The translations under genes were made by a program, and so were the position numbers. The notes under the pieces are model-generated. The model saw only the letters and a program-made list of their open reading frames with translations. It made no database searches and had not been told where the DNA came from. Positions 8,506-16,337 of a DNA stretch of 64,000 bases are shown piece by piece; within the stretch, counting starts at the first letter, position 1, and each line of letters begins with the position of its first letter. Source of the DNA: Hyphomicrobiales bacterium (GTDB lineage Bacteria > Pseudomonadota > Alphaproteobacteria > Rhizobiales > Rhizobiaceae); NCBI GenBank assembly GCA_900472785.1, contig UCJH01000069.1, positions 12,394 through 76,393 of the forward strand, given 5' to 3'.

Positions 8506-9237
8506 TTGGACGAGCCCATCCGCGATACGCGCACACTGGTCATTCAGTTGCGCGACCGTATCGCCAACCTTATCAAGGACGATGGTTTGAAACCCGGCGA
8601 CAAGCTTCCGACGGAAGCCCAGCTGACGCAGCGGTTCAAGATTTCGCGGCCAGCTTTGCGGGAAGCGCTCAAGCTTCTCGAGCAGGATGACGTTATCTTC
8701 GTGGAGCACGGGCGCGGTCGGTTTGTTTCGGCAATGTCGGCGGTAACCGTCGAACGCCCGATCACCGTCTTCGAAAGCGTCACCGACATGACGTTGCATT
8801 ATGGCTACAGGACTGAAAACCGCGTCTTGTCCATTGCAGAGGAAGTTCCGGATGCGGCGATAGCCGGTCACCTCAATCTTGCGGCTGGCGAAAGGGTAAT
8901 CAAGCTCGAACGTTTGAGGCTGCAGAAAGACGAACCGATCATGTACTGCATCGACTACGTGCCCCGCCAGATTATTCCGGCGCGATTGTTCGACGTCGAC
9001 TGGAGCGGTTCGCTTCTCGCTCTCCTGGAGCGATATCGCAACCGGCCACGCATGTCGGCGGCCAGAGTTTCCTCCGTCATGCTGCCCGACGATATCGCCG
9101 AACGCAATGATTTGCGCGGTTTCGGTCCGGCGTTGCTGATCCAGGAAACTTGTTTCAACACAGCCGGTGTCCCGGTGATCCACGCTGTGGACTACCATCG
9201 CGGCAGCCACTTTTCCTTCAGTCTTGTGCGCAAATAG
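8506..9237 (+). CDS. GntR/HutC-family regulator with UTRA domain
   Basis: 243 aa. An N-terminal GntR winged helix (about residues 8-75) contains KLPTEAQLTQRFKISRPALREAL; a UTRA effector domain fills residues 95-235. HutC/UTRA proteins usually bind sugars, sugar phosphates or amino acids and release DNA on binding. The start is taken as TTG at 8506 with AGAGG upstream, because the longer frame from 8449 would cover the perfect operator at 8457. Divergent from the deglycase and kinase genes. The three similar inverted repeats in the island make it the probable repressor of both operons; the Amadori compound or its phosphate is the likely inducer. This parallels FrlR-type control. Confidence 0.85.
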   Translation: MDEPIRDTRTLVIQLRDRIANLIKDDGLKPGDKLPTEAQLTQRFKISRPALREALKLLEQDDVIFVEHGRGRFVSAMSAVTVERPITVFESVTDMTLHYGYRTENRVLSIAEEVPDAAIAGHLNLAAGERVIKLERLRLQKDEPIMYCIDYVPRQIIPARLFDVDWSGSLLALLERYRNRPRMSAARVSSVMLPDDIAERNDLRGFGPALLIQETCFNTAGVPVIHAVDYHRGSHFSFSLVRK

Positions 9238-9310
9238 GGCTGGCACAAGCCGGTCATCCTGCCGGATGCCGCGTTGGCGCAGGTCCTGATAGCCTCTGTT
9301 CCGTTTCCGG

Positions 9311-11581
9311 TCAGCGATTTTTTCGGTCGAACGGAACAACCTCGCCCCTCGCACCGAAGATGACCAGCGCTACGGTTTTCCCCAGGGCTTCTTCGGTAAA
9401 GGGCTTTCCAAGGGTTTCATATGTTGCGATCTCGTCCGGCAATTCGGCGTAACCCGTGGCGATCACGATAGGCAGGTTGGGTTTCTTGACGCGAATGGCA
9501 GCCGCCAGCTGCGCGCCTGTCATGCCCGGCATGGCATAATCGGTCACGAGGCACGAGATTTCCGGATTGCGTCCGAACAGTTCGAGCGCTTCCATCGCGG
9601 TCGTCGCGGAAATGACCGTTGCGCCCAGATCCTGCAGCATGGATTCGGTGTTGATCAGGATGAGGGCCTCGTCATCGACGACCAGGATGGTCTGTCCATC
9701 CAGCCGAGGTGTGCGACCGGCAGCGGTGTTGAGTTTCGACGTTTCGCTGGCCAGCGAAATCGAACTCGCGACCGGCAGCCAGATGCTGATCGTCGTGCCG
9801 ATGCCCTTGCGGCTTGCAATATCCAGCATGCCTCCGGATTGATCTGCAAATGCGCTGGCCATCGACAATCCGAGGCGCGTGCCTCGGCCGACACCTTTCG
9901 TGGTAAAAAACGGCTCGCGCGCGCGGGACGACGTCACATCGTCCATGCCCTCGCCGGTGTCGGCAACCCGGATGCGAACGTAAGGTCCGCCGTGCAGGGA
10001 CGGGGGCGCCGGCGCTGGTCCGTCCGCACTGATGGTGATGGTCCCGTCATTCATCGCATCACGGGCATTGACCACGAGGTTGAGCAGAGCCATTTCAAGC
10101 TGGTGCGGATCGGCAAAGACAGCCGGAAGCCGCTCGGGGAAATCGGTGACAACGGTCAGGCGTGGCCCAAGCGACCGTTCGATCAGATCGTGCATGCCCT
10201 CAACGAGTTTCCGTATCTGCACCACCTGCGGGCTAAGGCTCTGGCGGCGCGAAAAGGACAGCATGCGTTGCGTGAGCGCGGCGCCGCGGTTCGCGCCCTC
10301 GATCGCATTGTCGATCATACTGGTTATCCGCTCGTCCTCGGAGACACGTTTGCGGATCATTTCGAGGTTGCCGAGGACAATCGTCAGTATGTTGTTGAAG
10401 TCGTGGGCGACGCCGCCGGTCAGTTGGCCTATGGCTTCCATCTTCTGAGCCTGGCGAAGCGCTTCCTCCACGCGCCGTCGGGCCGTAACATCGACCAGCC
10501 CGCCCACCGCCCAGATGAACCCGCCATTGGCATCCCGCTCGATACGTGACGTCGAAAGCACATCGATAAAATCGCCCTGGCGGGTGACAAGCCTGTATTC
10601 CCGCTCGCGAAGTTCGCCCTCGGCCAAAAGTTTTTGCCAGTCGCGAATTCGTTGCCTTGCGGATTCTTCCGTCATGAAGTTGATGAGGGGCCGGCCGATG
10701 ACGGAGGTGCGTTCATATCCCAAAAGCGCCAGCCAGGCATCGCTGACGTTCTCGATCCGCCCCTCCGCATCGAGCGCATGCAGCGGCAGGGGCGTGCGGC
10801 GGTATAACGAACGGAACTGCTCCGCGCTTTCCTTCAGCGCGATCGCTTCCTTCGTTGCCAGCGCGGCGAACCGTCGGTCGAAAATCGCGGCGATGATCGC
10901 GGCCAAAAGAATCAGAAAAGTAATCGCCGAGATCGCCAATGCCAGGTTACCCTGGTTGACGCTGCCGTCGATCGTCATGCCCATATCGCCATGCATGTGG
11001 AACATCGCAGCTTTCATGCCGGAAAAATGCATTCCGGAGATCGCCAGGCCCATGGCAAAGGCGGAGATAAGCTTTTCAATGAACCGTGCGCCGCGGAAGG
11101 CGAGCCAGAGAGCCGCAATGGACGCCGCCATCGCGATGAAGACGGAAATCAGCACCCAAACAGGGTCGTAGTGCAGGTTGGCATGCATGCGCATGGCGGC
11201 CATGCCGACATAGTGCATGGCCAGAATGCCGCTGCCCATGAAAAGACCGCTGAAGACCAGCGCCGTGGAGCCGGTATCTGCACGCGCCACCACGGCGAAC
11301 CCAACTCCGGTGAAGACGATTGCCGTGAGGAGAGACAAGGCTGTCAGCCACAGATCATAGGCGACCTCCATGCCGGGAACAACATAGGCAAGCATTGCCA
11401 CGAAATGCATCGCCCAGATCCCGCCGCCCATGCAGACCGCCGCGGTTGCAAGCCAGGCCAGCGAGGCAAGACGCGACGAGGCTGCCGCCATTCGCGAGGC
11501 GAGATCGAGTGCGGTATAGGATGCCGCCATCGCGATCATCACGGCGAGAGCCACAAGAAAACCGTCGTGTGACCCAATCAT
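9311..11581 (-). CDS. MHYT-PAS hybrid sensor histidine kinase with REC domain
   Basis: 756 aa. The N-terminal seven-helix MHYT sensor (about residues 1-240) has the repeated Met-His motifs MHFVAMLAYV, MHYVGMAAM and MHFSGMKAAM, proposed in this family to bind copper and sense a diatomic gas. A PAS domain follows (about 265-380), then a HisKA with H393 in GGVAHDFNNILT, an HATPase domain with NLVVNARDAM and DTGEGM, and a C-terminal receiver with VVDDEALI and VTDYAMPG. The start at 11581 is preferred since AAGGGG lies seven bases upstream; an ATG at 11602 lacks one. The lone receiver suggests a phosphorelay or self-regulation. No cognate regulator is adjacent. Confidence 0.88.
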   Translation of the reverse strand: MIGSHDGFLVALAVMIAMAASYTALDLASRMAAASSRLASLAWLATAAVCMGGGIWAMHFVAMLAYVVPGMEVAYDLWLTALSLLTAIVFTGVGFAVVARADTGSTALVFSGLFMGSGILAMHYVGMAAMRMHANLHYDPVWVLISVFIAMAASIAALWLAFRGARFIEKLISAFAMGLAISGMHFSGMKAAMFHMHGDMGMTIDGSVNQGNLALAISAITFLILLAAIIAAIFDRRFAALATKEAIALKESAEQFRSLYRRTPLPLHALDAEGRIENVSDAWLALLGYERTSVIGRPLINFMTEESARQRIRDWQKLLAEGELREREYRLVTRQGDFIDVLSTSRIERDANGGFIWAVGGLVDVTARRRVEEALRQAQKMEAIGQLTGGVAHDFNNILTIVLGNLEMIRKRVSEDERITSMIDNAIEGANRGAALTQRMLSFSRRQSLSPQVVQIRKLVEGMHDLIERSLGPRLTVVTDFPERLPAVFADPHQLEMALLNLVVNARDAMNDGTITISADGPAPAPPSLHGGPYVRIRVADTGEGMDDVTSSRAREPFFTTKGVGRGTRLGLSMASAFADQSGGMLDIASRKGIGTTISIWLPVASSISLASETSKLNTAAGRTPRLDGQTILVVDDEALILINTESMLQDLGATVISATTAMEALELFGRNPEISCLVTDYAMPGMTGAQLAAAIRVKKPNLPIVIATGYAELPDEIATYETLGKPFTEEALGKTVALVIFGARGEVVPFDRKNR

Positions 11582-11881
11582 TCCATCACCCCTTGTGTTC
11601 ATCGCGGCAGACGCACACGTCTGTCCTTGTCTCCGCGGTCACAGATCGAAATAGGTATCAACCAGATGACCTGATTCAGGCTGGATTCTGTCACGTATGG
11701 GCGTTTTTGCCCAGAGGCTTTGGATGCCCCTGCCTCGGCTGAAAGCAATCCGTTTCAATGCAGATCGAACGCGTGCAAGTCGCGATCCTAGCCGAACGCT
11801 GACTGACCCGTAGTGCACCAACCGATGTAAGCCCGTTGTCTTTTCACACGACGGCATGCTTCCGGATTTCGCACTCTGGTC
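11582..11881. other. 300-bp intergenic stretch
   Basis: Several short open frames exist, but none has a ribosome binding site with a protein-like composition. No hairpin terminator or repeat was recognised here. Confidence 0.5.
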
Positions 11882-11995
11882 TCAGATAAACATCAGAAGG
11901 GGGAGGGCGAGCGCAAAGGCGGCCAGGAACAGGCCGGTCAATTGTCGGAAAAGGCGCAGAAGCTTTGTGCGGCGTCCGGTCCAGTCGTAAGTCAT
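11882..11995 (-). CDS. 37-aa single-pass membrane protein
   Basis: A basic N-terminus (TGRRTKLLRLFRQL) is followed by one hydrophobic segment, GLFLAAFALALPLLMFI, ending at the stop. GGAG lies five bases before the ATG. It follows another tiny membrane protein on the same strand by 115 bases and may be read from the EcfG-type promoter of that gene. No function recognised. Too short for many gene finders. Confidence 0.55.
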   Translation of the reverse strand: MTYDWTGRRTKLLRLFRQLTGLFLAAFALALPLLMFI

Positions 11996-12110
11996 ACTCG
12001 CTCCATTTTTTGGAAAACTGGAGCGATGCGCGGCGCAATCAAGGGGTCTGTGGCGAAAATGTGGCAGGAGCTTCGCGTGTTTTGGCGAAGCACCATGCAT
12101 TTCGATTTGA

Positions 12111-12242
12111 TTACAGGATAAAAACCGTGATCAGCATCAGCACCGGAACAATAATACCGCTCAGCCAGAATGCACGCTCGCGCCAGATAAGTTTGCGAAA
12201 TTCGTCGTCGGAATTAGTACGGTGAGCGGATTGTCCGATCAT
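12111..12242 (-). CDS. 43-aa single-pass membrane protein, probable stress regulon member
   Basis: A charged N-terminal half (NSDDEFRKLIWRERAFW) precedes one C-terminal hydrophobic helix, LSGIIVPVLMLITVFIL. GGGAG is placed before the ATG at 12242; the longer frame to 12338 lacks a site. A GGAAC-N17-GTTT promoter lies about 30 bases upstream, indicating control by EcfG. Function unknown. Confidence 0.65.
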   Translation of the reverse strand: MIGQSAHRTNSDDEFRKLIWRERAFWLSGIIVPVLMLITVFIL

Positions 12243-12272
12243 GAGAGTCTCCCTTTTCTTGTCATGCAAGCC

Positions 12273-12298
12273 AAACGAATGCGTGAATCGATTGTTCC
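12273..12298 (-). promoter_or_regulatory. EcfG-type promoter for the 43-aa gene
   Basis: Read on the minus strand: GGAAC (12298-12294), 17 bases, then GTTT (12276-12273). This fits the general stress response consensus GGAAC-N16/17-cGTT of alphaproteobacteria. Confidence 0.7.
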
Positions 12299-12331
12299 CT
12301 GGACTTTCAACTCCACGCATTTCTGATCGTT

Positions 12332-12356
12332 GGAACATTCGGGCCGGCTACAGGTT
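12332..12356 (+). promoter_or_regulatory. EcfG-type promoter for the 83-aa gene
   Basis: GGAAC (12332-12336), 17 bases, GTT (12354-12356), 34 bases before the ATG at 12391. It is divergent from the minus-strand promoter just to its left. Confidence 0.7.
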
Positions 12357-12390
12357 GAGGAAGCAATGAAAGGCAACAAGGAGAAATGCG

Positions 12391-12642
12391 ATGACTATCC
12401 CGGCACCGACCTCTGCCTTGGGTGACATGAAGCGCAGCATGGAATGCGAGCATCATTTCAGTTTGCCGCTCCGCGAACTGATCGATCAGGCCGTTACTGC
12501 TGGCTGGACTGTTCAGGAGGCTTTGATCGCGATTGAAGAAGTCGTCAAGGACGAGCGACAGGCCCACATGGCTGATCCTGATCCCGCCGAGGCATCCGGC
12601 GAACTGGAACCCGCCAACGACTGGGCGTCTGCAAGGCACTGA
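12391..12642 (+). CDS. Small conserved-looking protein, 83 aa
   Basis: Soluble acidic protein with the likely helical segment LRELIDQAVTAGWTVQEALIAIEEVVKDER. An ideal AAGGAGA precedes the ATG. An EcfG-type promoter lies just upstream, so expression in stress or stationary phase is expected. No known domain is recognised, though rhizobia often carry similar short acidic proteins. Confidence 0.75.
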   Translation: MTIPAPTSALGDMKRSMECEHHFSLPLRELIDQAVTAGWTVQEALIAIEEVVKDERQAHMADPDPAEASGELEPANDWASARH

Positions 12643-12693
12643 TCAAGCGATCCGCTCGGTAAGGCGATTTTCACGCACCATGCGAGCCCGTGC

Positions 12694-12894
12694 TCAGACA
12701 GTGTGTTTTTCGCCTTCCGAACGATGCAGCCAGCCCGCCAAGAAATTGAAGCGTCCGGCGCGCGCCTCGAAAGCATCGTCATTCTGTCTTTCGCACCAAC
12801 CGACGGCCTGGCGGCGTGCGGAGAGATCAAAGGCTCTTTCTGCTTCGGTAAGAAGGTCGTCCTGATCCTCAGTCAAATGATAGGTCTGTCCCAT
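12694..12894 (-). CDS. Small hypothetical protein, 66 aa
   Basis: Begins MGQTYHLTEDQDDLLTEAERAF and contains a Trp/Cys-bearing middle and basic C-terminus. AAGGGG lies eight bases before the ATG; the longer frame to 12924 lacks a site. A GGAAC-N17-GTT promoter on the minus strand lies about 34 bases upstream. Unknown function; no membrane segment. Confidence 0.68.
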   Translation of the reverse strand: MGQTYHLTEDQDDLLTEAERAFDLSARRQAVGWCERQNDDAFEARAGRFNFLAGWLHRSEGEKHTV

Positions 12895-12925
12895 CGCTGT
12901 ATCCCCTTGGCAAGAATGTAACACA

Positions 12926-12952
12926 GGAACGACGCAATTGTTAAAAAGTTCC
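12926..12952. promoter_or_regulatory. Symmetric EcfG-type promoter pair
   Basis: GGAAC-N17-GTTCC reads as GGAAC-N17-GTT on both strands. The minus reading serves the 66-aa gene; the plus reading points toward the gene at 13063, which also has its own promoter closer by. Confidence 0.65.
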
Positions 12953-13005
12953 GACTTACCCGGATGTCATAGAAAGCGGCAGTCCAGGCATTCCGATGGG
13001 CGGAC

Positions 13006-13031
13006 GGAACTCCTGGTTCCCTTATGCGTTT
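13006..13031 (+). promoter_or_regulatory. EcfG-type promoter for the 74-aa membrane protein
   Basis: GGAAC (13006-13010), 17 bases, GTTT (13028-13031), ending 31 bases before the ATG at 13063. Confidence 0.72.
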
Positions 13032-13062
13032 ATGCGGCAGGGATAAACAACAGGAGTGTAAA

Positions 13063-13287
13063 ATGGCTGATCGTGGACCGACCGTAATCAACACTGGCAG
13101 TGGCGGCGGCGCCGGCTGGGCTGTCGCACTTATTCTTGCCGTCGTTATCATCGGGGGCATTTTGATGTTTTCGGGTGTGATCAACGTCAATGGCGGCGGC
13201 GGAACGGACGTCAATGTCAACGTGCCGGCCGTTACAACACCGGCCACCGACACGGCCACTCCGACCACGGATACGACGGCGAAATAA
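13063..13287 (+). CDS. 74-aa single-pass membrane protein with Gly and Thr-rich flanks
   Basis: MADRGPTVINTGSGGG is followed by one hydrophobic helix (WAVALILAVVIIGGILM), a glycine/asparagine stretch and a Thr/Ala/Pro-rich tail with repeated TPATDTATPTTDT. CAGGAG precedes the chosen ATG; the frame is open from 13024. EcfG-type promoter upstream and a clear terminator downstream make this a complete monocistronic unit. Rhizobial genomes carry many such small envelope proteins in the stress regulon; function unknown. Confidence 0.8.
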   Translation: MADRGPTVINTGSGGGAGWAVALILAVVIIGGILMFSGVINVNGGGGTDVNVNVPAVTTPATDTATPTTDTTAK

Positions 13288-13301
13288 TCGCTCTTTTTGA
13301 T

Positions 13302-13331
13302 AGCCGCCGCAGAAACATGCGGCGGCTTTTT
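13302..13331. terminator. Intrinsic terminator between convergent small genes
   Basis: A 10-bp stem (AGCCGCCGCA with TGCGGCGGCT), a 6-base loop and TTTTT, just after the 13063 gene and facing the end of the minus-strand gene at 13336. Confidence 0.85.
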
Positions 13332-13335
13332 GTTT

Positions 13336-13533
13336 TCAGACGATATGACGGTCGTCGAAATTCAGGCTCTGTGGCGGCTCCGGATTTTCGTCGGGGTTTG
13401 GAAGCGGCGTCTCGTCCGGCAGGCGTTCCGGATCGGGTTCGCGAACCGGTGGCTGCGGTTCGCCAAGCGGAGGAACCAGCGGAAAAGGGTCGGGATTGCC
13501 GATGCCCGGTTCTGGATTGACGGGAAGGGTCAT
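13336..13533 (-). CDS. 65-aa proline-rich small protein
   Basis: MTLPVNPEPGIGNPDPFPLVPPL begins a chain dominated by Pro, Glu, Asp and Asn, likely disordered. AGAGGAA precedes the ATG at 13533. A minus-strand EcfG-type promoter lies about 28 bases upstream. It resembles in style the small proline-rich protein at 19235, which has the same promoter type. Function unknown. Confidence 0.68.
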   Translation of the reverse strand: MTLPVNPEPGIGNPDPFPLVPPLGEPQPPVREPDPERLPDETPLPNPDENPEPPQSLNFDDRHIV

Positions 13534-13558
13534 GATTTCCTCTTTTTCGTTTCCCAAA

Positions 13559-13585
13559 CAAACCCGGGACGCCAGCGATTGTTCC
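13559..13585 (-). promoter_or_regulatory. EcfG-type promoter for the proline-rich gene
   Basis: Minus strand: GGAAC (13585-13581), 17 bases, GTT (13563-13561) followed by TG. Confidence 0.7.
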
Positions 13586-13596
13586 GAATTTTCCGG

Positions 13597-15015
13597 TCAA
13601 GCTGTTCCTGACAGAATCTCGTTCAACCCGTCGCGCAATGTCTTCGTCGACGAATTCACCGTCGCTGCATCGACCCGTGCGATACCAAAAAGCAGTCCGG
13701 GTTTTGCACTCCCAAGGTAAAATTGCGACATTGGCTGCATCGCCATCCCTTTCGCGTTAAGTGCGTCTGCAACGATCTCGTCGTTGATGCCGGCCTTATG
13801 GAACCATGTCGCAAAATACAGCCCGTCATTTTCCTCGCCGATGCGCAATATATGTCCGCAGTCCCGGCCCAGCGCCTCTACGGTTGCTGCCATCCGCGGC
13901 GCATACAGCGCATTCATCCGGCGGACATGGGCGCGCAGGCGGCCCTCACGCATGAAATCGGCAAGGGCGGCCTGCAGATGGATGGAGACCATCGCGCCTT
14001 TCAGGCGCAGGGCATTCGACATGTCCGCCACCAGCCATGGAGGCACGATGACATAGGCAATCCGCAGTCCGGGTGCCAGCATCTTGGAAAAAGTGCCGAG
14101 ATAGGCGACGACGCCGGAGCCGTCTATTCCCTGCAAGGCCGCGATCGGCCGCGACCCGTAGTGAAACTCGCTATCATAATCATCTTCGACAACAATGGCG
14201 TTGGTCTCGCGGGCGATATCCAACAGGGCGAGCCGCCGTTTCAGGCTCATGGTCACGCCGGTCGGGTATTGGTGCGATGGCGTCGTATAGATCAGTCGCG
14301 GGCGACCACCGGCGGCGAGCGTCACGTCGATGCCTTGCGCGTCGCAGGGCACCGGCACGAGACGGGCGCCGGCTGCCTGGAAAAGCATGTGCGCCGCCTT
14401 GTAACCCGGCTCCTCCATCCAGACGATGTCATCCCGATCTGGTTTCACCAGCACGCGTGCCAGGAGATCGATCGCAGCGCCTGTCGATGGCACGATCATG
14501 ACCTGTTCGGGGCGGGCGGACACGCCGCGCGTCGTCGATACATGCTCGAGGATGGCAGATTGCAGTTCCGGCAGACCTTCACTGTCTGAATAGCCGAGGT
14601 CGTGAATGCGCAACGCCCGCGCCCGCGCGCCGAGGCAGCGCGCCCAGGCGGCGTGGGGAAAATGCGAAAGATCGGGAACGCCTGGCTTGAAGAGTTCCTC
14701 GCCGGCTCCGACGTTCCGGTGCCGTTCCGGTGTCTGCTTTGGCGCAGGTTGCGCCGACAAGGGTGTGGCGATGGCGGCCGTGCGAGTAGCGCCGCCTCCG
14801 CTTGCCTGCAGGAAACCTTCTGCCTTCAAGCGATCATAGGCTTTGACCACCGTCGATCGTGCGACGCCGAGCGTATTGGCCAGCGCCCGTGTCGAGGTCA
14901 CTCGTTGCTCGGCCATCCGGCCACTGAGAATGTGCTGCCGCAGAGCGCGATAAATCTGACCTTCCAGATCGCCCGACGGGCGGTCCAGTGTCAGCCATGT
15001 CGGTGGCAAAGCCAT
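13597..15015 (-). CDS. MocR-family regulator (GntR HTH fused to PLP aminotransferase fold)
   Basis: 472 aa. The N-terminal winged helix (about residues 15-85) has TSTRALANTLGVARSTVVKAYDRL. The aminotransferase class I domain follows from residue 115, with VEDDYDSEF and the PLP-binding Lys in GTFSKMLAPGLRIAYV. MocR proteins such as PdxR and GabR use PLP, alone or with an amine, as effector and usually control a divergent gene. Here the divergent genes are two GNAT acetyltransferases, which are the likely targets. Size is normal for the family. Confidence 0.9.
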   Translation of the reverse strand: MALPPTWLTLDRPSGDLEGQIYRALRQHILSGRMAEQRVTSTRALANTLGVARSTVVKAYDRLKAEGFLQASGGGATRTAAIATPLSAQPAPKQTPERHRNVGAGEELFKPGVPDLSHFPHAAWARCLGARARALRIHDLGYSDSEGLPELQSAILEHVSTTRGVSARPEQVMIVPSTGAAIDLLARVLVKPDRDDIVWMEEPGYKAAHMLFQAAGARLVPVPCDAQGIDVTLAAGGRPRLIYTTPSHQYPTGVTMSLKRRLALLDIARETNAIVVEDDYDSEFHYGSRPIAALQGIDGSGVVAYLGTFSKMLAPGLRIAYVIVPPWLVADMSNALRLKGAMVSIHLQAALADFMREGRLRAHVRRMNALYAPRMAATVEALGRDCGHILRIGEENDGLYFATWFHKAGINDEIVADALNAKGMAMQPMSQFYLGSAKPGLLFGIARVDAATVNSSTKTLRDGLNEILSGTA

Positions 15016-15155
15016 ATAACATCCCTCAACTGGTCTCTTTCCTATGGCAAAACTGGATGTTTACAGCAGACCTCTTGTCGCGGCAATTGCGCTCTGTTGA
15101 AGGTCTACGGACGGACAAGCGTGCTGGACCCGCATTTTAATGGACAGGATCAACG

Positions 15156-15812
15156 ATGAACCTTGCAGACTGGAAGGGTGTTTTGCGGCCCGAACGCACG
15201 GCGCTGGAAGGCCGTTATGTACGGCTGGAGCCTTTGGACCTCGAACGCCACGCCGTGCAGTTGTTTGAATCGGCACAGGCCGGTGGTGCGGAAGATCGTT
15301 TCCGTTATCTTTTCGAGGACGTACCCGACAGCCAGGCACAATTTGATACGTGGCTGGAGAAGGCGGCAGCGGGTGCTGATCCTCTGTTCTTCGCCGTCAT
15401 CGATAAGCGGACCGGCCGCGCCGAGGGGCGTCAGGCACTGATGCGGATCGACGCGGCGCATGGCGTAATCGAGATCGGTAGCATTCTCTGGGGGCCGGCA
15501 ATCGCGCGCAGCCGCATATCGACGGAAGCTCTCTATCTCTTTGCCTCGCTGGCTTTCGACATGGGCTATCGCCGGTTCGAGTGGAAGTGCAACAATGACA
15601 ACCAGCCGTCGAAACGCGCCGCCGAGCGCTTCGGCTTCACCTTCGAAGGCATTTTCCGCCAGCACATGGTGGTCAAGGGCAAGAACCGCGATACCGCCTG
15701 GTTTTCAATCACCGATGCAGAATGGCCGCGGCTGAAGGCCGGCTACGACGCCTGGCTGAAGGCAGAGAATTTCGATGCCGAAGGCCGGCAGTTGAGCAAG
15801 CTGACCTTCTGA
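15156..15812 (+). CDS. GNAT acetyltransferase, RimJ/RimL type
   Basis: 218 aa. The start ALEGRYVRLEPLDLERHA and central EIGSILWGPAIARSRISTEAL resemble the RimJ/RimL branch that acetylates N-termini or amino groups of small molecules. The acetyl-CoA region is followed by RRFEWKCNNDNQPSKRAAERFGF and a GIFRQHMVVKG strand, as expected. Divergent from the MocR gene and 14 bases before a second GNAT gene, so probably an operon under MocR control. Substrate unknown. Confidence 0.85.
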   Translation: MNLADWKGVLRPERTALEGRYVRLEPLDLERHAVQLFESAQAGGAEDRFRYLFEDVPDSQAQFDTWLEKAAAGADPLFFAVIDKRTGRAEGRQALMRIDAAHGVIEIGSILWGPAIARSRISTEALYLFASLAFDMGYRRFEWKCNNDNQPSKRAAERFGFTFEGIFRQHMVVKGKNRDTAWFSITDAEWPRLKAGYDAWLKAENFDAEGRQLSKLTF

Positions 15813-15826
15813 AGGAATTCGTCGTT

Positions 15827-16273
15827 ATGGATACCATCGAAATCCGCCCGATCGACAAAGTCGACCACGCCGCATGGCTGCCGCTATGGCGGGGTTATCA
15901 GGCATTCTACAAGGTGGATATTCCCGACGAGGTCTCGGAGGTCACCTGGCGACGGCTGCTGGACCCGGACGAACCAATAGGCGGCGCGCTGGCGTGGCAG
16001 GGATCGACGGCCGTAGGCCTCGTGCACCATATCCGCCACCGCTCGAGCTGGACAGTCGGCGACTACTGCTATCTGCAGGACCTCTACGTGGACGGCACCA
16101 TTCGCGGGGCCGGCATCGGCCGCAGGCTGATCGAGCACGTCTATGAAGTTGCGGCGCGCCATGGCTGCGCGCGCGTGCACTGGCTGACGCACGAGACGAA
16201 CACCGATGCGATGCTGCTTTACGACCGGATCGCCGATAAGTCCGGTTTCTTGCAATACCGGCGCATCCTGTAA
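15827..16273 (+). CDS. GNAT acetyltransferase, second in pair
   Basis: 148 aa compact GNAT fold. The acetyl-CoA loop reads LYVDGTIRGAGIGRRLIEHV near residue 88. The C-terminal segment with TNTDAMLLYDRIADKSGF resembles GCN5-type enzymes of the YncA/histone-acetyltransferase-like group. GAAGGA precedes the ATG; the upstream open frame overlaps the previous gene and is not used. Co-transcribed with the preceding GNAT. Substrate unknown. Confidence 0.83.
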   Translation: MDTIEIRPIDKVDHAAWLPLWRGYQAFYKVDIPDEVSEVTWRRLLDPDEPIGGALAWQGSTAVGLVHHIRHRSSWTVGDYCYLQDLYVDGTIRGAGIGRRLIEHVYEVAARHGCARVHWLTHETNTDAMLLYDRIADKSGFLQYRRIL

Positions 16274-16296
16274 GGCGATCATTCAAGGGTATGAAC

Positions 16297-16330
16297 GGGG
16301 GAGGGGAGGTTGGCAGACCTCACCCTCCCC
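16297..16330. terminator. GC-rich hairpin between convergent genes
   Basis: GGGGAGGGGAGGT pairs with ACCT-CA-CCCTCCCC around a TGGCAG loop, with one bulge. It lies between the GNAT and ftsK stops. No long T-run, so termination is probable but not certain. Confidence 0.5.
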
Positions 16331-16337
16331 ACGTCAT

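Noticed and set aside
11639-11857. 72-codon frame on the minus strand
   Set aside because: No ribosome site, odd composition with many Arg and Ser, no membrane or domain feature.
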